This document shows, in pieces, positions 14,985-24,390 of a stretch of 64,000 nucleotides of DNA (position 1 is the stretch's first letter; every line of letters starts with the position of its first letter). A program made the translations under genes and the position numbers. Source of the stretch: Algoriphagus halophilus (GTDB taxonomy: Bacteria; Bacteroidota; Bacteroidia; Cytophagales; Cyclobacteriaceae); the NCBI RefSeq assembly GCF_900129785.1, contig NZ_FSRC01000001.1, positions 1,116,001-1,180,000 of the forward strand, written 5' to 3'. The notes under the pieces are model-generated. The model searched no databases. It saw nothing but the letters and a program-made list of their open reading frames with translations, and was not told where the DNA came from.

Positions 14985-17399
14985 TTAAAAAGAAGCTTTT
15001 ATAGAAAAGGTAAAATTCCTTCCAGATGCCGCTAAACCTGAACTATAGGGTCTATATCGTTTATCTCCTATATTTTCAATTCCAGCCATGAGATCCAAGG
15101 ATTTTAGAAGTTTGTAAGTGCCCTGAAGATTGAAAGTAGTCCAGGAAGGAGAGTAGGGGTTGCCATTTTCATCTAATGCATACAAATGTGGTTTCCCAAT
15201 TTCATCCATTGGCATATCTTCAAATGCAACTTCTCCGCTATACATGGTACTTAACTCAATTTTCAATTTGTTTTTGGAATAGGTCAACCGGGTTAATCCA
15301 AATAACGGAGCAGCATGTCTGGAAGGGCTTGTACTTTCATCATCTAACTCTTCTTTGCCTTTTTGCCAATTGATTTTTGAATAAACTAGCCAGTTTTGAG
15401 AAGGAGACCATTCTACCCCTGCCTGCATACCAAAGATCTTGGCAGATGCAGCGTTTTGAATCGCTAAAACCTTACTTGGCACTCCTTCATAGGGTATGCT
15501 GTCTTGTCCATCCAATTGAAAGGGTCTTCTTACCATAGCATGATCTAGGTAAGTATAAAAGACAGAGGCGTCAATTTTTAGGAAGCTTCCCCAATGTTTA
15601 TTGAGGTTGATTTCGGCATTATAAACGTATTCTGGCTTTAAGTCTGGGTTTGGAATTATGATCGCACCTGGCTCCGAATCAAAAAATTTACCTAAGTCAT
15701 CTACATTGGGTGCTCTGAATCCAGTGGATACCTGGGGGGAAATCGTCCAGGTAGAAGAAGGATTCAGGATTAACCCCAAAGAACCGGTGAAAGCACCGTT
15801 ATTGTTACTTGTTTTTTGATAAGGGAGAGGGAAGAATGCTGCATTGGAAGCAAAGTCCGCAGAAAGAAAAACCTGATTGTAACGAAGCCCTGTTTGAAGT
15901 TTTAATTTTTCTGAAAGGTGTGCATGGTAGGTTCCGTATGCTGCCAAAGACGTCCATTCTGATGTCGGGTACCTAGCAGAAGCAGCCATAGTTTCTCCTG
16001 ATTGAATGTTGGTCTCAACTCCTGTGGATGCTACACCATTGTATACCGTTTCAATTCCATAACTTAAAAAGCTTTCTTGGTTGATGTTTTTTACCCAATC
16101 GGCATTCAGAGACCAAGCATTTACTTTTTCAACCCGGTCAAACAAACTGTAGTCATTAAACCTTCTGTTGATGCGACTTTCTTCGAAGTATTGTTGGGCT
16201 AATTTGATGCTCATTTGATCATAGAGCTTTCCATTTCCAAGTTGGTTCAGCGTCAATTGGTTCATCATCCATACTTGAGGGCCGTAATTCCATATCGCAT
16301 ACCTGGGCTTATCCAATGAACCCTGAATTAAACGATCATATCTAGGAATATCTGAAGAGCGGGAGTAATGAAAGCCATATTCCCAATCCGTTTTATGGGA
16401 GGGATTAAAGCTGATTTTTTGCATTAAATTAAGTTGGGTATACCCGCTTGTTTTCTGAATTAATGGATCAGGATTTTCTAAAACAAGATCCCCATCGGCT
16501 GAAGGAATGACATACCATGATCTTAAATAATCATCTGGGCCATGTTTACCCATTTTTAAATCCCCATAATCAAAATGGGATACACTGGTTAAAAATGCCC
16601 ATTTCTCTGTCGCAAGAGAAATGTCCCCATGAAATGTCTTTTCATGATTGGAGGAGGCAAAACGGCCAAATAGATTTCCATTGATAGAAAGACCAGAATC
16701 AGAAAAGTTAGGTTTCAATGTTTCAAATGCCATGACACCTCCCAACGCATCACTTCCAAACATGACTGAGCCCGGACCAAATAGAACTTCGGTATTTTGA
16801 ATGGCCAAGGGGTCTATAGAAATGACATTATGGAGATTTCCACCTCGAAATATGGCTGTATTTACTCGGACCCCATCTACGGCATAAAGGAGACGATTGG
16901 CAGAGAAACCTCTGATCATGGGACTACCACCGCCCTGTTGACTTTTTTGGATGAAAACGTCTCCATTGCTGCCTAACCAGTCTGCGGTAGTGGAGGGGGA
17001 CCGCAATTGGAAGTTATCCTTATTAAGAACTGTGATTTTGCCTGGAATATCTTGGTTACTTTGACGCCATCTACTACCTGTCACGATTGCTTGTTCCATC
17101 TGTATTAACCCGGGACTTAAAAAAACTTGATAGTCTGAGTTTTTTAATTCTTCCACTGAAAAGGATACAGATTCAAACCCTAAAAGCTGAAAATGTATTT
17201 CTGCTTGCTCAGAAAAAATAGAGAGGTCAATCTGCCCTTTTGAATTCGTGATCGCACTTAAATAAGGTTCATTTCCAAACACCAAAACCCCTGGAATGAC
17301 TTGTTTGCTGCTTTTTTCGTAAACAGTAAGCACTTGTCCGAAGGAAAGAGTACAAGAGAAAAAGATGAATGAAAATAATAATAAGTAAATCTTCCTCAT
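14985..17399 (-). CDS. TonB-dependent receptor, heme/hemoglobin-type
   Basis: 804 residues. Signal peptide ends at SFGQ. A carboxypeptidase-regulatory-like domain (about 21-100) precedes the plug, which has EQAIVTGSRWRQSNQDIPG as the start and GGGSPMIRGFSANRLLYAVDGVR, FGPGSVMFGSDALGGVMAFET as its core. The beta barrel ends GRNFTFSIKASF with the terminal aromatic residue used by the Bam machinery. The plug is closest to the hemoglobin/transferrin/lactoferrin receptor family, so iron or heme uptake is likely, consistent with the neighbouring feo genes. The exact ligand is not visible. Confidence 0.88.
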   Translation of the reverse strand: MRKIYLLLFSFIFFSCTLSFGQVLTVYEKSSKQVIPGVLVFGNEPYLSAITNSKGQIDLSIFSEQAEIHFQLLGFESVSFSVEELKNSDYQVFLSPGLIQMEQAIVTGSRWRQSNQDIPGKITVLNKDNFQLRSPSTTADWLGSNGDVFIQKSQQGGGSPMIRGFSANRLLYAVDGVRVNTAIFRGGNLHNVISIDPLAIQNTEVLFGPGSVMFGSDALGGVMAFETLKPNFSDSGLSINGNLFGRFASSNHEKTFHGDISLATEKWAFLTSVSHFDYGDLKMGKHGPDDYLRSWYVIPSADGDLVLENPDPLIQKTSGYTQLNLMQKISFNPSHKTDWEYGFHYSRSSDIPRYDRLIQGSLDKPRYAIWNYGPQVWMMNQLTLNQLGNGKLYDQMSIKLAQQYFEESRINRRFNDYSLFDRVEKVNAWSLNADWVKNINQESFLSYGIETVYNGVASTGVETNIQSGETMAASARYPTSEWTSLAAYGTYHAHLSEKLKLQTGLRYNQVFLSADFASNAAFFPLPYQKTSNNNGAFTGSLGLILNPSSTWTISPQVSTGFRAPNVDDLGKFFDSEPGAIIIPNPDLKPEYVYNAEINLNKHWGSFLKIDASVFYTYLDHAMVRRPFQLDGQDSIPYEGVPSKVLAIQNAASAKIFGMQAGVEWSPSQNWLVYSKINWQKGKEELDDESTSPSRHAAPLFGLTRLTYSKNKLKIELSTMYSGEVAFEDMPMDEIGKPHLYALDENGNPYSPSWTTFNLQGTYKLLKSLDLMAGIENIGDKRYRPYSSGLAASGRNFTFSIKASF

Positions 17400-17500
17400 A
17401 AATGGATAATAGGTACCGGAAGATGAAAGTAAAAGATAGGATTTAGATTAAATATTGCTTTGGGTAAAATGGCGATAAGTTGTTTTGGAAGGTATGAAAG

Positions 17501-17530
17501 TAAAAAAACCGGTCTTTTTAAGACCGGTTT
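17501..17530 (-). terminator. Terminator of the sulfide:quinone reductase gene
   Basis: Stem AAACCGGTCTT (17506-17516) / AAGACCGGTTT (17520-17530), 3-nt loop, T-run on the minus strand after the stem. Confidence 0.9.
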
Positions 17531-17533
17531 ACG

Positions 17534-18796
17534 TTAAGCTTTTCCTTTAAGCATCAGATTCCAATACATAAAAGGTAGGCCGTATTTCTTCAAGAGCCAC
17601 ATCGAATACTGCTCTTTAGTGGTGTCTACAAATTTTGAAATTAGAGGGTCACTGTCCCTTACATTGTCATATTTAAATTCTGCAAGTACCATTTTGGAAT
17701 ATCCGGTTACCAAAGGACAAGAAGAATAGCCGTTGTAAGCCGCTGATCCCACATGATTGGTATGGATCAATTTTAACAAATTTTCAACTAAGACTGGGGC
17801 TTGTTTTCGAATTGCCGCCCCTGTTTTGGCTGTTGGTAAAGCTGCAACATCACCTAGGGAAAAGATATTCGGAAACCGAAGATGTTGTAAAGTATTCTTA
17901 TCCACATCTATCCAACCTTTATTCGGACCTTCTTGAATGGAGACGATGGAATCCCTAATAAATTTTGGAGCTCCTTGGGGAGGGGCCAGGTGTAGGAAGT
18001 CAAACGCAAGTTTAATTTCATCTTCTCCTACCAATTCCTCACCAATGGTATTGCCTTCCACTTCCTTGGAAGCATCTCCTTTAGGTTTGATGTACTTGAA
18101 CGTGATTTCCTTTTTGTCAGGATCAATCTTTACAGGCGCATAAAACGGCTTGAAAATGATTTCCCGGTCATGTATTATTTGATTGAGCGTATTGGCAAAA
18201 TCAGGGACTCCAAATATGACTGTTCCCGGAGTCGCAAATATGACATTTGTTTTGTCCCTTACTCCGGACCGACGGAAATATTCTTCAGCTAAATACATGA
18301 TTTTTTGAGGAGCTCCACCACATTTGATAGGGGTGGTAGGCTGGGTAAATACCGCATTTCCGCCTTTAAATTTTTGAAGTTGTTCCCAAGTGTACTCCGG
18401 GTCGGTATAATTACTACAAACAATTCCCTTTTCCATCGCTTCAGGAAGTCCGGGAAGCAATTCGGGCATCATGACCAAACCTGGGGCAACTACTAAATAT
18501 TCATAGGTGATCTTTCCTGAATCTTGAGTGGAAACTGAATTGTGATCGGGGTCTATTTCTGTTGCATAATCTTTAATCCAATCTACCCCTTTCGGTATAT
18601 AATCAGCTTCACTTCGCTCGGTATCTTTGAAATTATAAGTTCCTGCTCCTACCAAGGTCCAAGCGGGTTGGTAGTAATGTTTCTCAGATGGTTCAATGAT
18701 AGCCATCGATAAGGATTTATCTTTTCTCTTAAGTTGAGCAGCCACAGTGATCCCTGCAGTTCCCCCTCCTATAATTAAAATCTGATAATGCTTCAT
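17534..18796 (-). CDS. sqr: Sulfide:quinone oxidoreductase, type II (SQRDL-like)
   Basis: Membrane-associated flavoprotein that oxidises sulfide and passes electrons to quinone, making a persulfide or polysulfide. 420 residues. The FAD dinucleotide fold opens IIGGGTAGITVAAQL. HYYQPAWTLVGAG and TQPTTPIKCGGAPQKIMYLAEEYFR are typical of the type II (mitochondrial-like) group and carry one redox Cys; another lies at IVCSNY. SLGDVAALPTAKTGAAIRKQAP is the second FAD contact and SSCPLVTGYSKMVLAEF follows. The promoter carries a Crp/Fnr-type operator. The persulfide product suits the rhodanese and TauE/SafE genes to the right. Confidence 0.93.
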   Translation of the reverse strand: MKHYQILIIGGGTAGITVAAQLKRKDKSLSMAIIEPSEKHYYQPAWTLVGAGTYNFKDTERSEADYIPKGVDWIKDYATEIDPDHNSVSTQDSGKITYEYLVVAPGLVMMPELLPGLPEAMEKGIVCSNYTDPEYTWEQLQKFKGGNAVFTQPTTPIKCGGAPQKIMYLAEEYFRRSGVRDKTNVIFATPGTVIFGVPDFANTLNQIIHDREIIFKPFYAPVKIDPDKKEITFKYIKPKGDASKEVEGNTIGEELVGEDEIKLAFDFLHLAPPQGAPKFIRDSIVSIQEGPNKGWIDVDKNTLQHLRFPNIFSLGDVAALPTAKTGAAIRKQAPVLVENLLKLIHTNHVGSAAYNGYSSCPLVTGYSKMVLAEFKYDNVRDSDPLISKFVDTTKEQYSMWLLKKYGLPFMYWNLMLKGKA

Positions 18797-18817
18797 GGGT
18801 TAGTGAATTGATATTCA

Positions 18818-18861
18818 TAAATTTAACAAAGCAAGGCGTAGTAAAAGGTGATATTTATCAC
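18818..18861 (-). promoter_or_regulatory. sqr promoter with Crp/Fnr-type operator
   Basis: Operator GTGAT-ATTT-ATCAC at 18848-18861, a perfect palindrome in its 5-bp arms. On the minus strand TAAATTTA (18825 to 18818) matches the -7 box TAnnTTTG except for the last base. The operator centre is 29.5 bp upstream of the first base of the -7 box, the same spacing as at the crp and tauE promoters. Confidence 0.7.
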
Positions 18862-19021
18862 ATTTTCAAAATTTGTGTTTCAATTCAACACCTTAAAAAT
18901 TAGGTCAAAATTACAGGGGATTTAGTTGGTGTTTTTGGGGTAAAATTTTTAAATTAAAATTCTGTTTTTCAAGAGGTTAACTCCTGAGTGTTTATTTTTT
19001 TTAAGCCTTTCTTTTTATCCC

Positions 19022-19049
19022 TTGAAAAATGCATTAAGTCTTACTTTTA
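19022..19049 (+). promoter_or_regulatory. Possible promoter of the giant-gene pair
   Basis: TTG at 19022 and TACTTTTA at 19042-19049 approximate the TTG / TAnnTTTG pair with suitable spacing, and would give a very short leader before ATG 19062. The last base of the -7 box deviates. Confidence 0.35.
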
Positions 19050-19061
19050 ATCCTTTTTATC

Positions 19062-22000
19062 ATGGAAAAAGACCAGCTGGAATCGCTATTGTCCAATGTT
19101 TTTGGTCATTTAAATGCAGAAAAATCTTCAGAGAAAAAACAATGGGATGAAGGAATACCACTATTGGCAAAATCTTTACTGATTCAGGATAGCCAAGAAA
19201 TTCAAGAGGATTCATTTAGTTTTGAGAATTCAGAACTTTTTTTTCATGAAAGAATTCCCAAGAAAAAGATTGAGCTCATTAGGAAAGAGGCTGATAAAGC
19301 AACAGTAAAGGAAGACGATCCTCGTTTGAAAGCTTTTGTTAGAGAAGTTCCTGTCAAAAGCACACAGATTAGGGCGAGTACGCCCAAATGGGCAGCGGGT
19401 GCAAAGGTGGTCAAATCGATTGGACCCTTGAAAAGGGTGGATGGAAGAGTGGTAGTCATTGATTTTTATAGAGTAACCAAGTTGGTGGGGATTTACCAAC
19501 AAAACAGTAGCCTTCCTGTCCTTTTATTTAAAGCAACTTTTAAAGAGTCGAAAGTAAAAAAGATCAAGGCTGCTCCGATAGAGGTAACAAAAAACTATGA
19601 TGTTGCGGCGGGTAGTTTTTATGTGCGTGCGGATATGCTTGCCAACAATGCACCAAATTCCCGCTATGTAGGATTTTTGGTGAAAGACGGGAGAATTCAA
19701 TTAAGTGCAGACCCTGTTTTACAAGGAGAGAAGCTTATTTTGGCTGCCACTACTTCTGTCCAGGTAAGTCTGGATTTAGATCAGGCACCGAATCCTGCCA
19801 ATTCGAAAAGCAAACATGGAAGAGATGCATTTGAGGCGAAGATCAATACTCCTGATAAACTTAATTTTTCATTTACTGGCGCCTCCAAAATTCAATTAAA
19901 AGAAATAAGTGACGCCCAATGCACAGTGTATGGAGAGAAGGCTTCCTTCAAAAGGTCTAATAAGGTACCAAAGTATAATTCCCAACTTTCAAGATTACTC
20001 ATCCCATTTGATTGTTCGGAGTCAGAATTTGCTCCAAAAAAGCAGAAAAGTCCTATGGTGGAATTTTCTGGAAGTGCACCTATTCAAGATTCTTGGTGGG
20101 CAATTCCTGCAGCGGAGCTGGACATCGCAGCCCCTTTGGAGGTGGCTGGATCCGGAGGGATTCTTCAACTTCTCCAATCAGGTATCAAACTAAAATGGCA
20201 AGGACTGCAGGCCAGGAAGCTCTTATTAGAGAATCCGTTTCTTTTGGTAGATGTGGGAAGAATCGGGATCACAGATGTGTTTTCCAATGGGGAAGGAGCA
20301 TTTCAGGAAATGGATCATTGGAAAGATGATTTAAATGAACATGGAACATCCATCTCTTTGAGCCTTAAGAAGGGAGCCCTGTTTTTATATAATTCCCTGG
20401 CTGAAGGAACTGAAATGATAGCTGGATTGGTCAATTCTGAAATCAAGGTGGATAGGCCATTGCAAGTCAATGGATTGCCTGTTTCTGTGAAAACAAAAAA
20501 TTCAGCTTTGATATTGGCAGGAAGCGATGCCAAGAAATTGATATACCTATTTGATGATAATATACTTTGGGACAATAAGTTACCCTTTAGTAAAGTTCCT
20601 GATTTTAAAAGTATCGCCATCGCACTGGAAAATGCACTATTTACCATATCTCCTGCAAATGGAGCTTTGGTATTCGGAGAGTGTTCAGAGAACTGGAAAA
20701 AAATCCTTAAAAGTCAGACGTTCTTGGTGTTTGGTATGCTGAGTTACATGCCTACTTTACCTGATCCTTATGTCGCCAACCTAGGATTATTTGCAAGACA
20801 ATTCGGTGATAAAAGGAAAGGAATTGATGGGATCAAGAGTTGGCTGGTTTGCCAAATCAGCCAAGAACCTCAAGATGAAAAATCGGATGCTGTAGCAGTC
20901 AAATTCCATTTTGGTCCTGCCAATACCTCTACTTCCGGTCAAGGGGATATTGCCATGGCCGCAAGCACGGTTTCCATGAATCAAGTGAAATCAGAGGCTG
21001 TAGCAGGTACCTTAAAAGCCGTGAATACTGCTGCTGCAAGTGATAATGGATTGCCTCCCTATGAAGATCAATTGGATCCCTTCATGAGGCCATATGATAC
21101 GGAGTATTTTGCCTTACTGGACGTGAGTTCAAATGCCAATCAGTTGGGGGTAAGTATGGGATTCCCCAGAAGGGATCGGGTAACTACGGGAATAGCTCAT
21201 TCAGTTTCAGAATCTGAAGCAACGATTTCCCAATCCGGTCAATTGATTTCTGTGGAGGGAATGGAAGTCATTGCTCCTGGAGCAATGACCCGCTTATTCA
21301 TGATGCCTCAAGTAGCATGGGAACCAATTTTCAATTTAACTCCTCCTGGAAAAGCCAAGCCGGGAGATCCTCCGGTTTTATTCAACTACTATCCCAACGA
21401 TGGGGGTCCAACTAGGATTTTGAATAATCATCCGGAACGGATAGCCATTTCACCAAAACCTTTGGTTGAATTTATCCTGGATAAATATCAGAAAAAGGAA
21501 ACTTCAGTGGATGCACAATTTACCCTTTCATTTGGAATGAAAGCTTTGGCAGAGTTGAGTCATACCAATGCCAAAGAGACCATCAAGCCTGAATTGGATC
21601 ATGTGAGGCCTAATTTCCCAAATCAATTGGAAGGAGGGATTCAAATCCGAGCAACAGCTGGAAATTATGGTAAAAAGGATCCTGCTGAACCTAAAATGAA
21701 TGACTCCTCCATGTTTGCAGGATTTACTGTTCAGTTAAATAATGTACTGGGGATGAATGGTGTAGCTACTGGAGCTTCTACTTTAGGTCAAAGTGTTACG
21801 GAGATTTTTAATGGTGAATTCTTCGTCAACCAAGGCAATCCCACCCAATTACTTTCTAGAGGTGTTCCGGTAAGCAAAATTGATTTTTCAGGATATGGAG
21901 CCAGTATGTTTAGTAATTGGTTGAGCCCATCTGCTGCCATCGCCCAAACAAGCCAAGCAAGATTTGATGTGATGCTTGGGAGGACAGGACACGAAGTAAT

Positions 22001-24368
22001 TCAAGTGAAAAGCATCGTGTATCCTTGGGGGATTCGTGTGGTAAGAACAATCACTATTTTTCGGACAAGTTCAGGCTTTGTGTTTAGAACGGATAGTGGT
22101 TGGCAACCTGAATCAGATGGGATTTTTGATTTTAGAGCGAAATACATTGACGAATCATTCCCCGGAAAATTGGAGGAAAAAGAGCGATATGAATTACACC
22201 CCGGTACACTTAGGGGGCTTTTTAATATTTCCAATATTCAAGAAGATGGGTCGGTAGCCGACTTTGTGACTTCCAATCAGATCCAAGTTGGGAAAAAATA
22301 CATCAATGAAAGTGGAGATGTCATCGTCAATAGTGAGACTTCAGATGGCTTAAGCTACCTGGATCAACAAGTCAAATGTGTTGCAGTTTACTTCGATGCA
22401 GATGTGGAGATTGAGAATTTAGTGCAAGGGCATAAGAATGGAAGAACTCCTGCTAAAAAGATCTTAGGATATGTTCAGTTGTCTCCCCCTGGAATTCCCT
22501 TGACCCCAAAGCAACTCAATGCCTTGTTGGGGTTACAAGGAGGTTTGATCGGAGGGGATGTGGATTGTGTGATGGATGTAGGTGGCACAGGTCAGTTGAT
22601 GCAAATCAACCGATTTGATATTTCACCTTCAGAAAAACCAGGAAATGAATTTGGGAATCCAATTTTTGTCGCCTCTACAAGGGGATCAGTCATTCTTCCC
22701 AAAGATGGAAGTTGGAGTATGGTGCAGCATGAAACAGGTACAGGAGAAGTGACTCCTTTACCTCCCCATGTTCCTATTCCATTAATTCGAATCGGAAAAT
22801 GGGTAGCAGAAAAAGTCGTCAGCAATTCAGATGTCAATAATAATCTGGTTCGGTTGGCGCATCCTATGGAGATTTTAAGAGATCCGGTAGAAGGCACTTT
22901 TAATTATGGATTCTTACAAAGTACCTCCACTCAAAAAGCACTCTTTTTGACTCCTAGCTATAAGAAAGGAGTTTCCAAGCTATTGAGTAAAACTCCTCCG
23001 ATCTTTTCAGACGCATACAAATTGATGAATGGAAGCAGTATTTTTCCCAATGTGGGAGATGCCTACTCCAATTATGGAAAGGCCATGGCTTTATTGGAAG
23101 GAGTTGATGACCAGGGGAATAAGGTCAAGGCATTTATTGAAAATGCGGCCACCGATGGAGGAAGGAAAGTGCTGGAGTTGATGGAGATTACGGCTAAAGA
23201 GGAAGCAGGGAAAATTGTTGATAAAGGATTTAAACTCTTATCAGGTGAAGCGAATCAGGCGCTGAATAAAGCTTTGGCATTTGATGTCCCTAATTTTGAC
23301 CCATTGTATTTGGTGAATATGGATTCATTGAAAATCTATATTGAATACAAAGCGACTCAGGGAGACCCGGGAAATAAGCAGTATGTGGATTCCAAGTTGA
23401 ATTTCGATGTCGATTCATTTGCAAATGACTTAGCGGACACCTGGAAGAGTAAGGTAAATAATGTTGGAATGGTGGTTGACCTCGGGTCATTTGAACGATT
23501 GATTACCATCAAGGGGAATTTTGATGCTGGGAAGGGAAAAGAAACTGGGTATGCTGGAGACAAGGATAATCCCGGTCCTTTGGATGGGATTCCATTACCT
23601 GAAGTGGAATTTAGCCCAGCCTTAGAACCTGTTATTGAATTGCTACAGATGCTGGCAGCCTTGAGCACCGGTGATTATGGTGCAGTCATGCGAAAAGGTC
23701 TACAAATAGCCATGAGTAATGCTGGAGAAATCTGGGAATATAAGTTTGAGGCGTCCAAAGAAATTCCGTTGATACGCTTCCCGCCCGAAGACTCCGTATA
23801 TAATTCACCTCAATGTCCATTAAGATTGGAAGCAGGTTTGGCACTTGGGGTTTATTTCAATGCTGCTTTAAAAGTGACCACAGACCCTAAACAATTACTT
23901 CCTACAGCGGGCGGATTTATCCAGTTCAATGGCGGCTTGGAGGTGATGTGTGTAACTGTAGGAGCAGCAACGATTTATGCTGTGGGTTCGGTAGAGGTCA
24001 AAATCGCTTGCGATACCAAAATAGGCCCGAGCCTCATGATGAAATTTGGTTTTGGAGCCAATATTTCTGTAGGACTTCCGGTGGTTGGTAATGTCAGTGT
24101 TACCTATATGGTAGGTTGCGAAATGTATGCCGATGCAAATGTCATTGAAGTAACTGCCTTCATGCTTTTCAAAGGACATGCGAACCTATTGGGTGGAGTG
24201 GTAAGTGTCACCATTTACATAGAAGCAAGCGGTACTGTCAAGAGAATTTCTAGCCCAGAGAGAACAGATTGTACTGCTTCTGTGACTTTTGGTTTAGACA
24301 TAAGTATTTGCTTCATCATCAACATCAGCTTCGAAGAGACTTGGCAAGAAAGTCGACAGATAGCCTAA
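19062..24368 (+). CDS. Giant protein of unknown function, first of a two-gene operon
   Basis: 1768 residues, no signal peptide. No family was recognised. The first 95 residues are charged and helical (SLLSNVFGHLNAEKSSEKKQ). Around 105-250 a compact beta segment follows (VDGRVVVIDFYRVTKLVGIYQ, GSFYVRADMLANNAPNSRYVG). Near 343 comes DSWWAIPAAEL, then AGSGGILQLLQSGIKLKWQG. Residues 650-1250 are long beta-rich stretches with few Cys. The last 180 residues (about 1585-1760) are strikingly regular alternating hydrophobic strands rich in Gly, Val and Ala, such as GLALGVYFNAALKV, VSVTYMVGCEMYADAN and ASVTFGLDISICFIINISF. Together these suggest a large beta-solenoid or beta-sandwich assembly. It is followed 22 bp later by another giant gene, so the two proteins probably form one complex. 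Divergent from sqr. Confidence 0.75.
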   Translation: MEKDQLESLLSNVFGHLNAEKSSEKKQWDEGIPLLAKSLLIQDSQEIQEDSFSFENSELFFHERIPKKKIELIRKEADKATVKEDDPRLKAFVREVPVKSTQIRASTPKWAAGAKVVKSIGPLKRVDGRVVVIDFYRVTKLVGIYQQNSSLPVLLFKATFKESKVKKIKAAPIEVTKNYDVAAGSFYVRADMLANNAPNSRYVGFLVKDGRIQLSADPVLQGEKLILAATTSVQVSLDLDQAPNPANSKSKHGRDAFEAKINTPDKLNFSFTGASKIQLKEISDAQCTVYGEKASFKRSNKVPKYNSQLSRLLIPFDCSESEFAPKKQKSPMVEFSGSAPIQDSWWAIPAAELDIAAPLEVAGSGGILQLLQSGIKLKWQGLQARKLLLENPFLLVDVGRIGITDVFSNGEGAFQEMDHWKDDLNEHGTSISLSLKKGALFLYNSLAEGTEMIAGLVNSEIKVDRPLQVNGLPVSVKTKNSALILAGSDAKKLIYLFDDNILWDNKLPFSKVPDFKSIAIALENALFTISPANGALVFGECSENWKKILKSQTFLVFGMLSYMPTLPDPYVANLGLFARQFGDKRKGIDGIKSWLVCQISQEPQDEKSDAVAVKFHFGPANTSTSGQGDIAMAASTVSMNQVKSEAVAGTLKAVNTAAASDNGLPPYEDQLDPFMRPYDTEYFALLDVSSNANQLGVSMGFPRRDRVTTGIAHSVSESEATISQSGQLISVEGMEVIAPGAMTRLFMMPQVAWEPIFNLTPPGKAKPGDPPVLFNYYPNDGGPTRILNNHPERIAISPKPLVEFILDKYQKKETSVDAQFTLSFGMKALAELSHTNAKETIKPELDHVRPNFPNQLEGGIQIRATAGNYGKKDPAEPKMNDSSMFAGFTVQLNNVLGMNGVATGASTLGQSVTEIFNGEFFVNQGNPTQLLSRGVPVSKIDFSGYGASMFSNWLSPSAAIAQTSQARFDVMLGRTGHEVIQVKSIVYPWGIRVVRTITIFRTSSGFVFRTDSGWQPESDGIFDFRAKYIDESFPGKLEEKERYELHPGTLRGLFNISNIQEDGSVADFVTSNQIQVGKKYINESGDVIVNSETSDGLSYLDQQVKCVAVYFDADVEIENLVQGHKNGRTPAKKILGYVQLSPPGIPLTPKQLNALLGLQGGLIGGDVDCVMDVGGTGQLMQINRFDISPSEKPGNEFGNPIFVASTRGSVILPKDGSWSMVQHETGTGEVTPLPPHVPIPLIRIGKWVAEKVVSNSDVNNNLVRLAHPMEILRDPVEGTFNYGFLQSTSTQKALFLTPSYKKGVSKLLSKTPPIFSDAYKLMNGSSIFPNVGDAYSNYGKAMALLEGVDDQGNKVKAFIENAATDGGRKVLELMEITAKEEAGKIVDKGFKLLSGEANQALNKALAFDVPNFDPLYLVNMDSLKIYIEYKATQGDPGNKQYVDSKLNFDVDSFANDLADTWKSKVNNVGMVVDLGSFERLITIKGNFDAGKGKETGYAGDKDNPGPLDGIPLPEVEFSPALEPVIELLQMLAALSTGDYGAVMRKGLQIAMSNAGEIWEYKFEASKEIPLIRFPPEDSVYNSPQCPLRLEAGLALGVYFNAALKVTTDPKQLLPTAGGFIQFNGGLEVMCVTVGAATIYAVGSVEVKIACDTKIGPSLMMKFGFGANISVGLPVVGNVSVTYMVGCEMYADANVIEVTAFMLFKGHANLLGGVVSVTIYIEASGTVKRISSPERTDCTASVTFGLDISICFIINISFEETWQESRQIA

Positions 24369-24390
24369 TTTTTTATTAAAAACTCGAATT

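Noticed and set aside
14985..17399. SusC/SusD glycan-uptake pair
   Set aside because: No SusD-like gene is adjacent, and the plug resembles heme/hemoglobin receptors.
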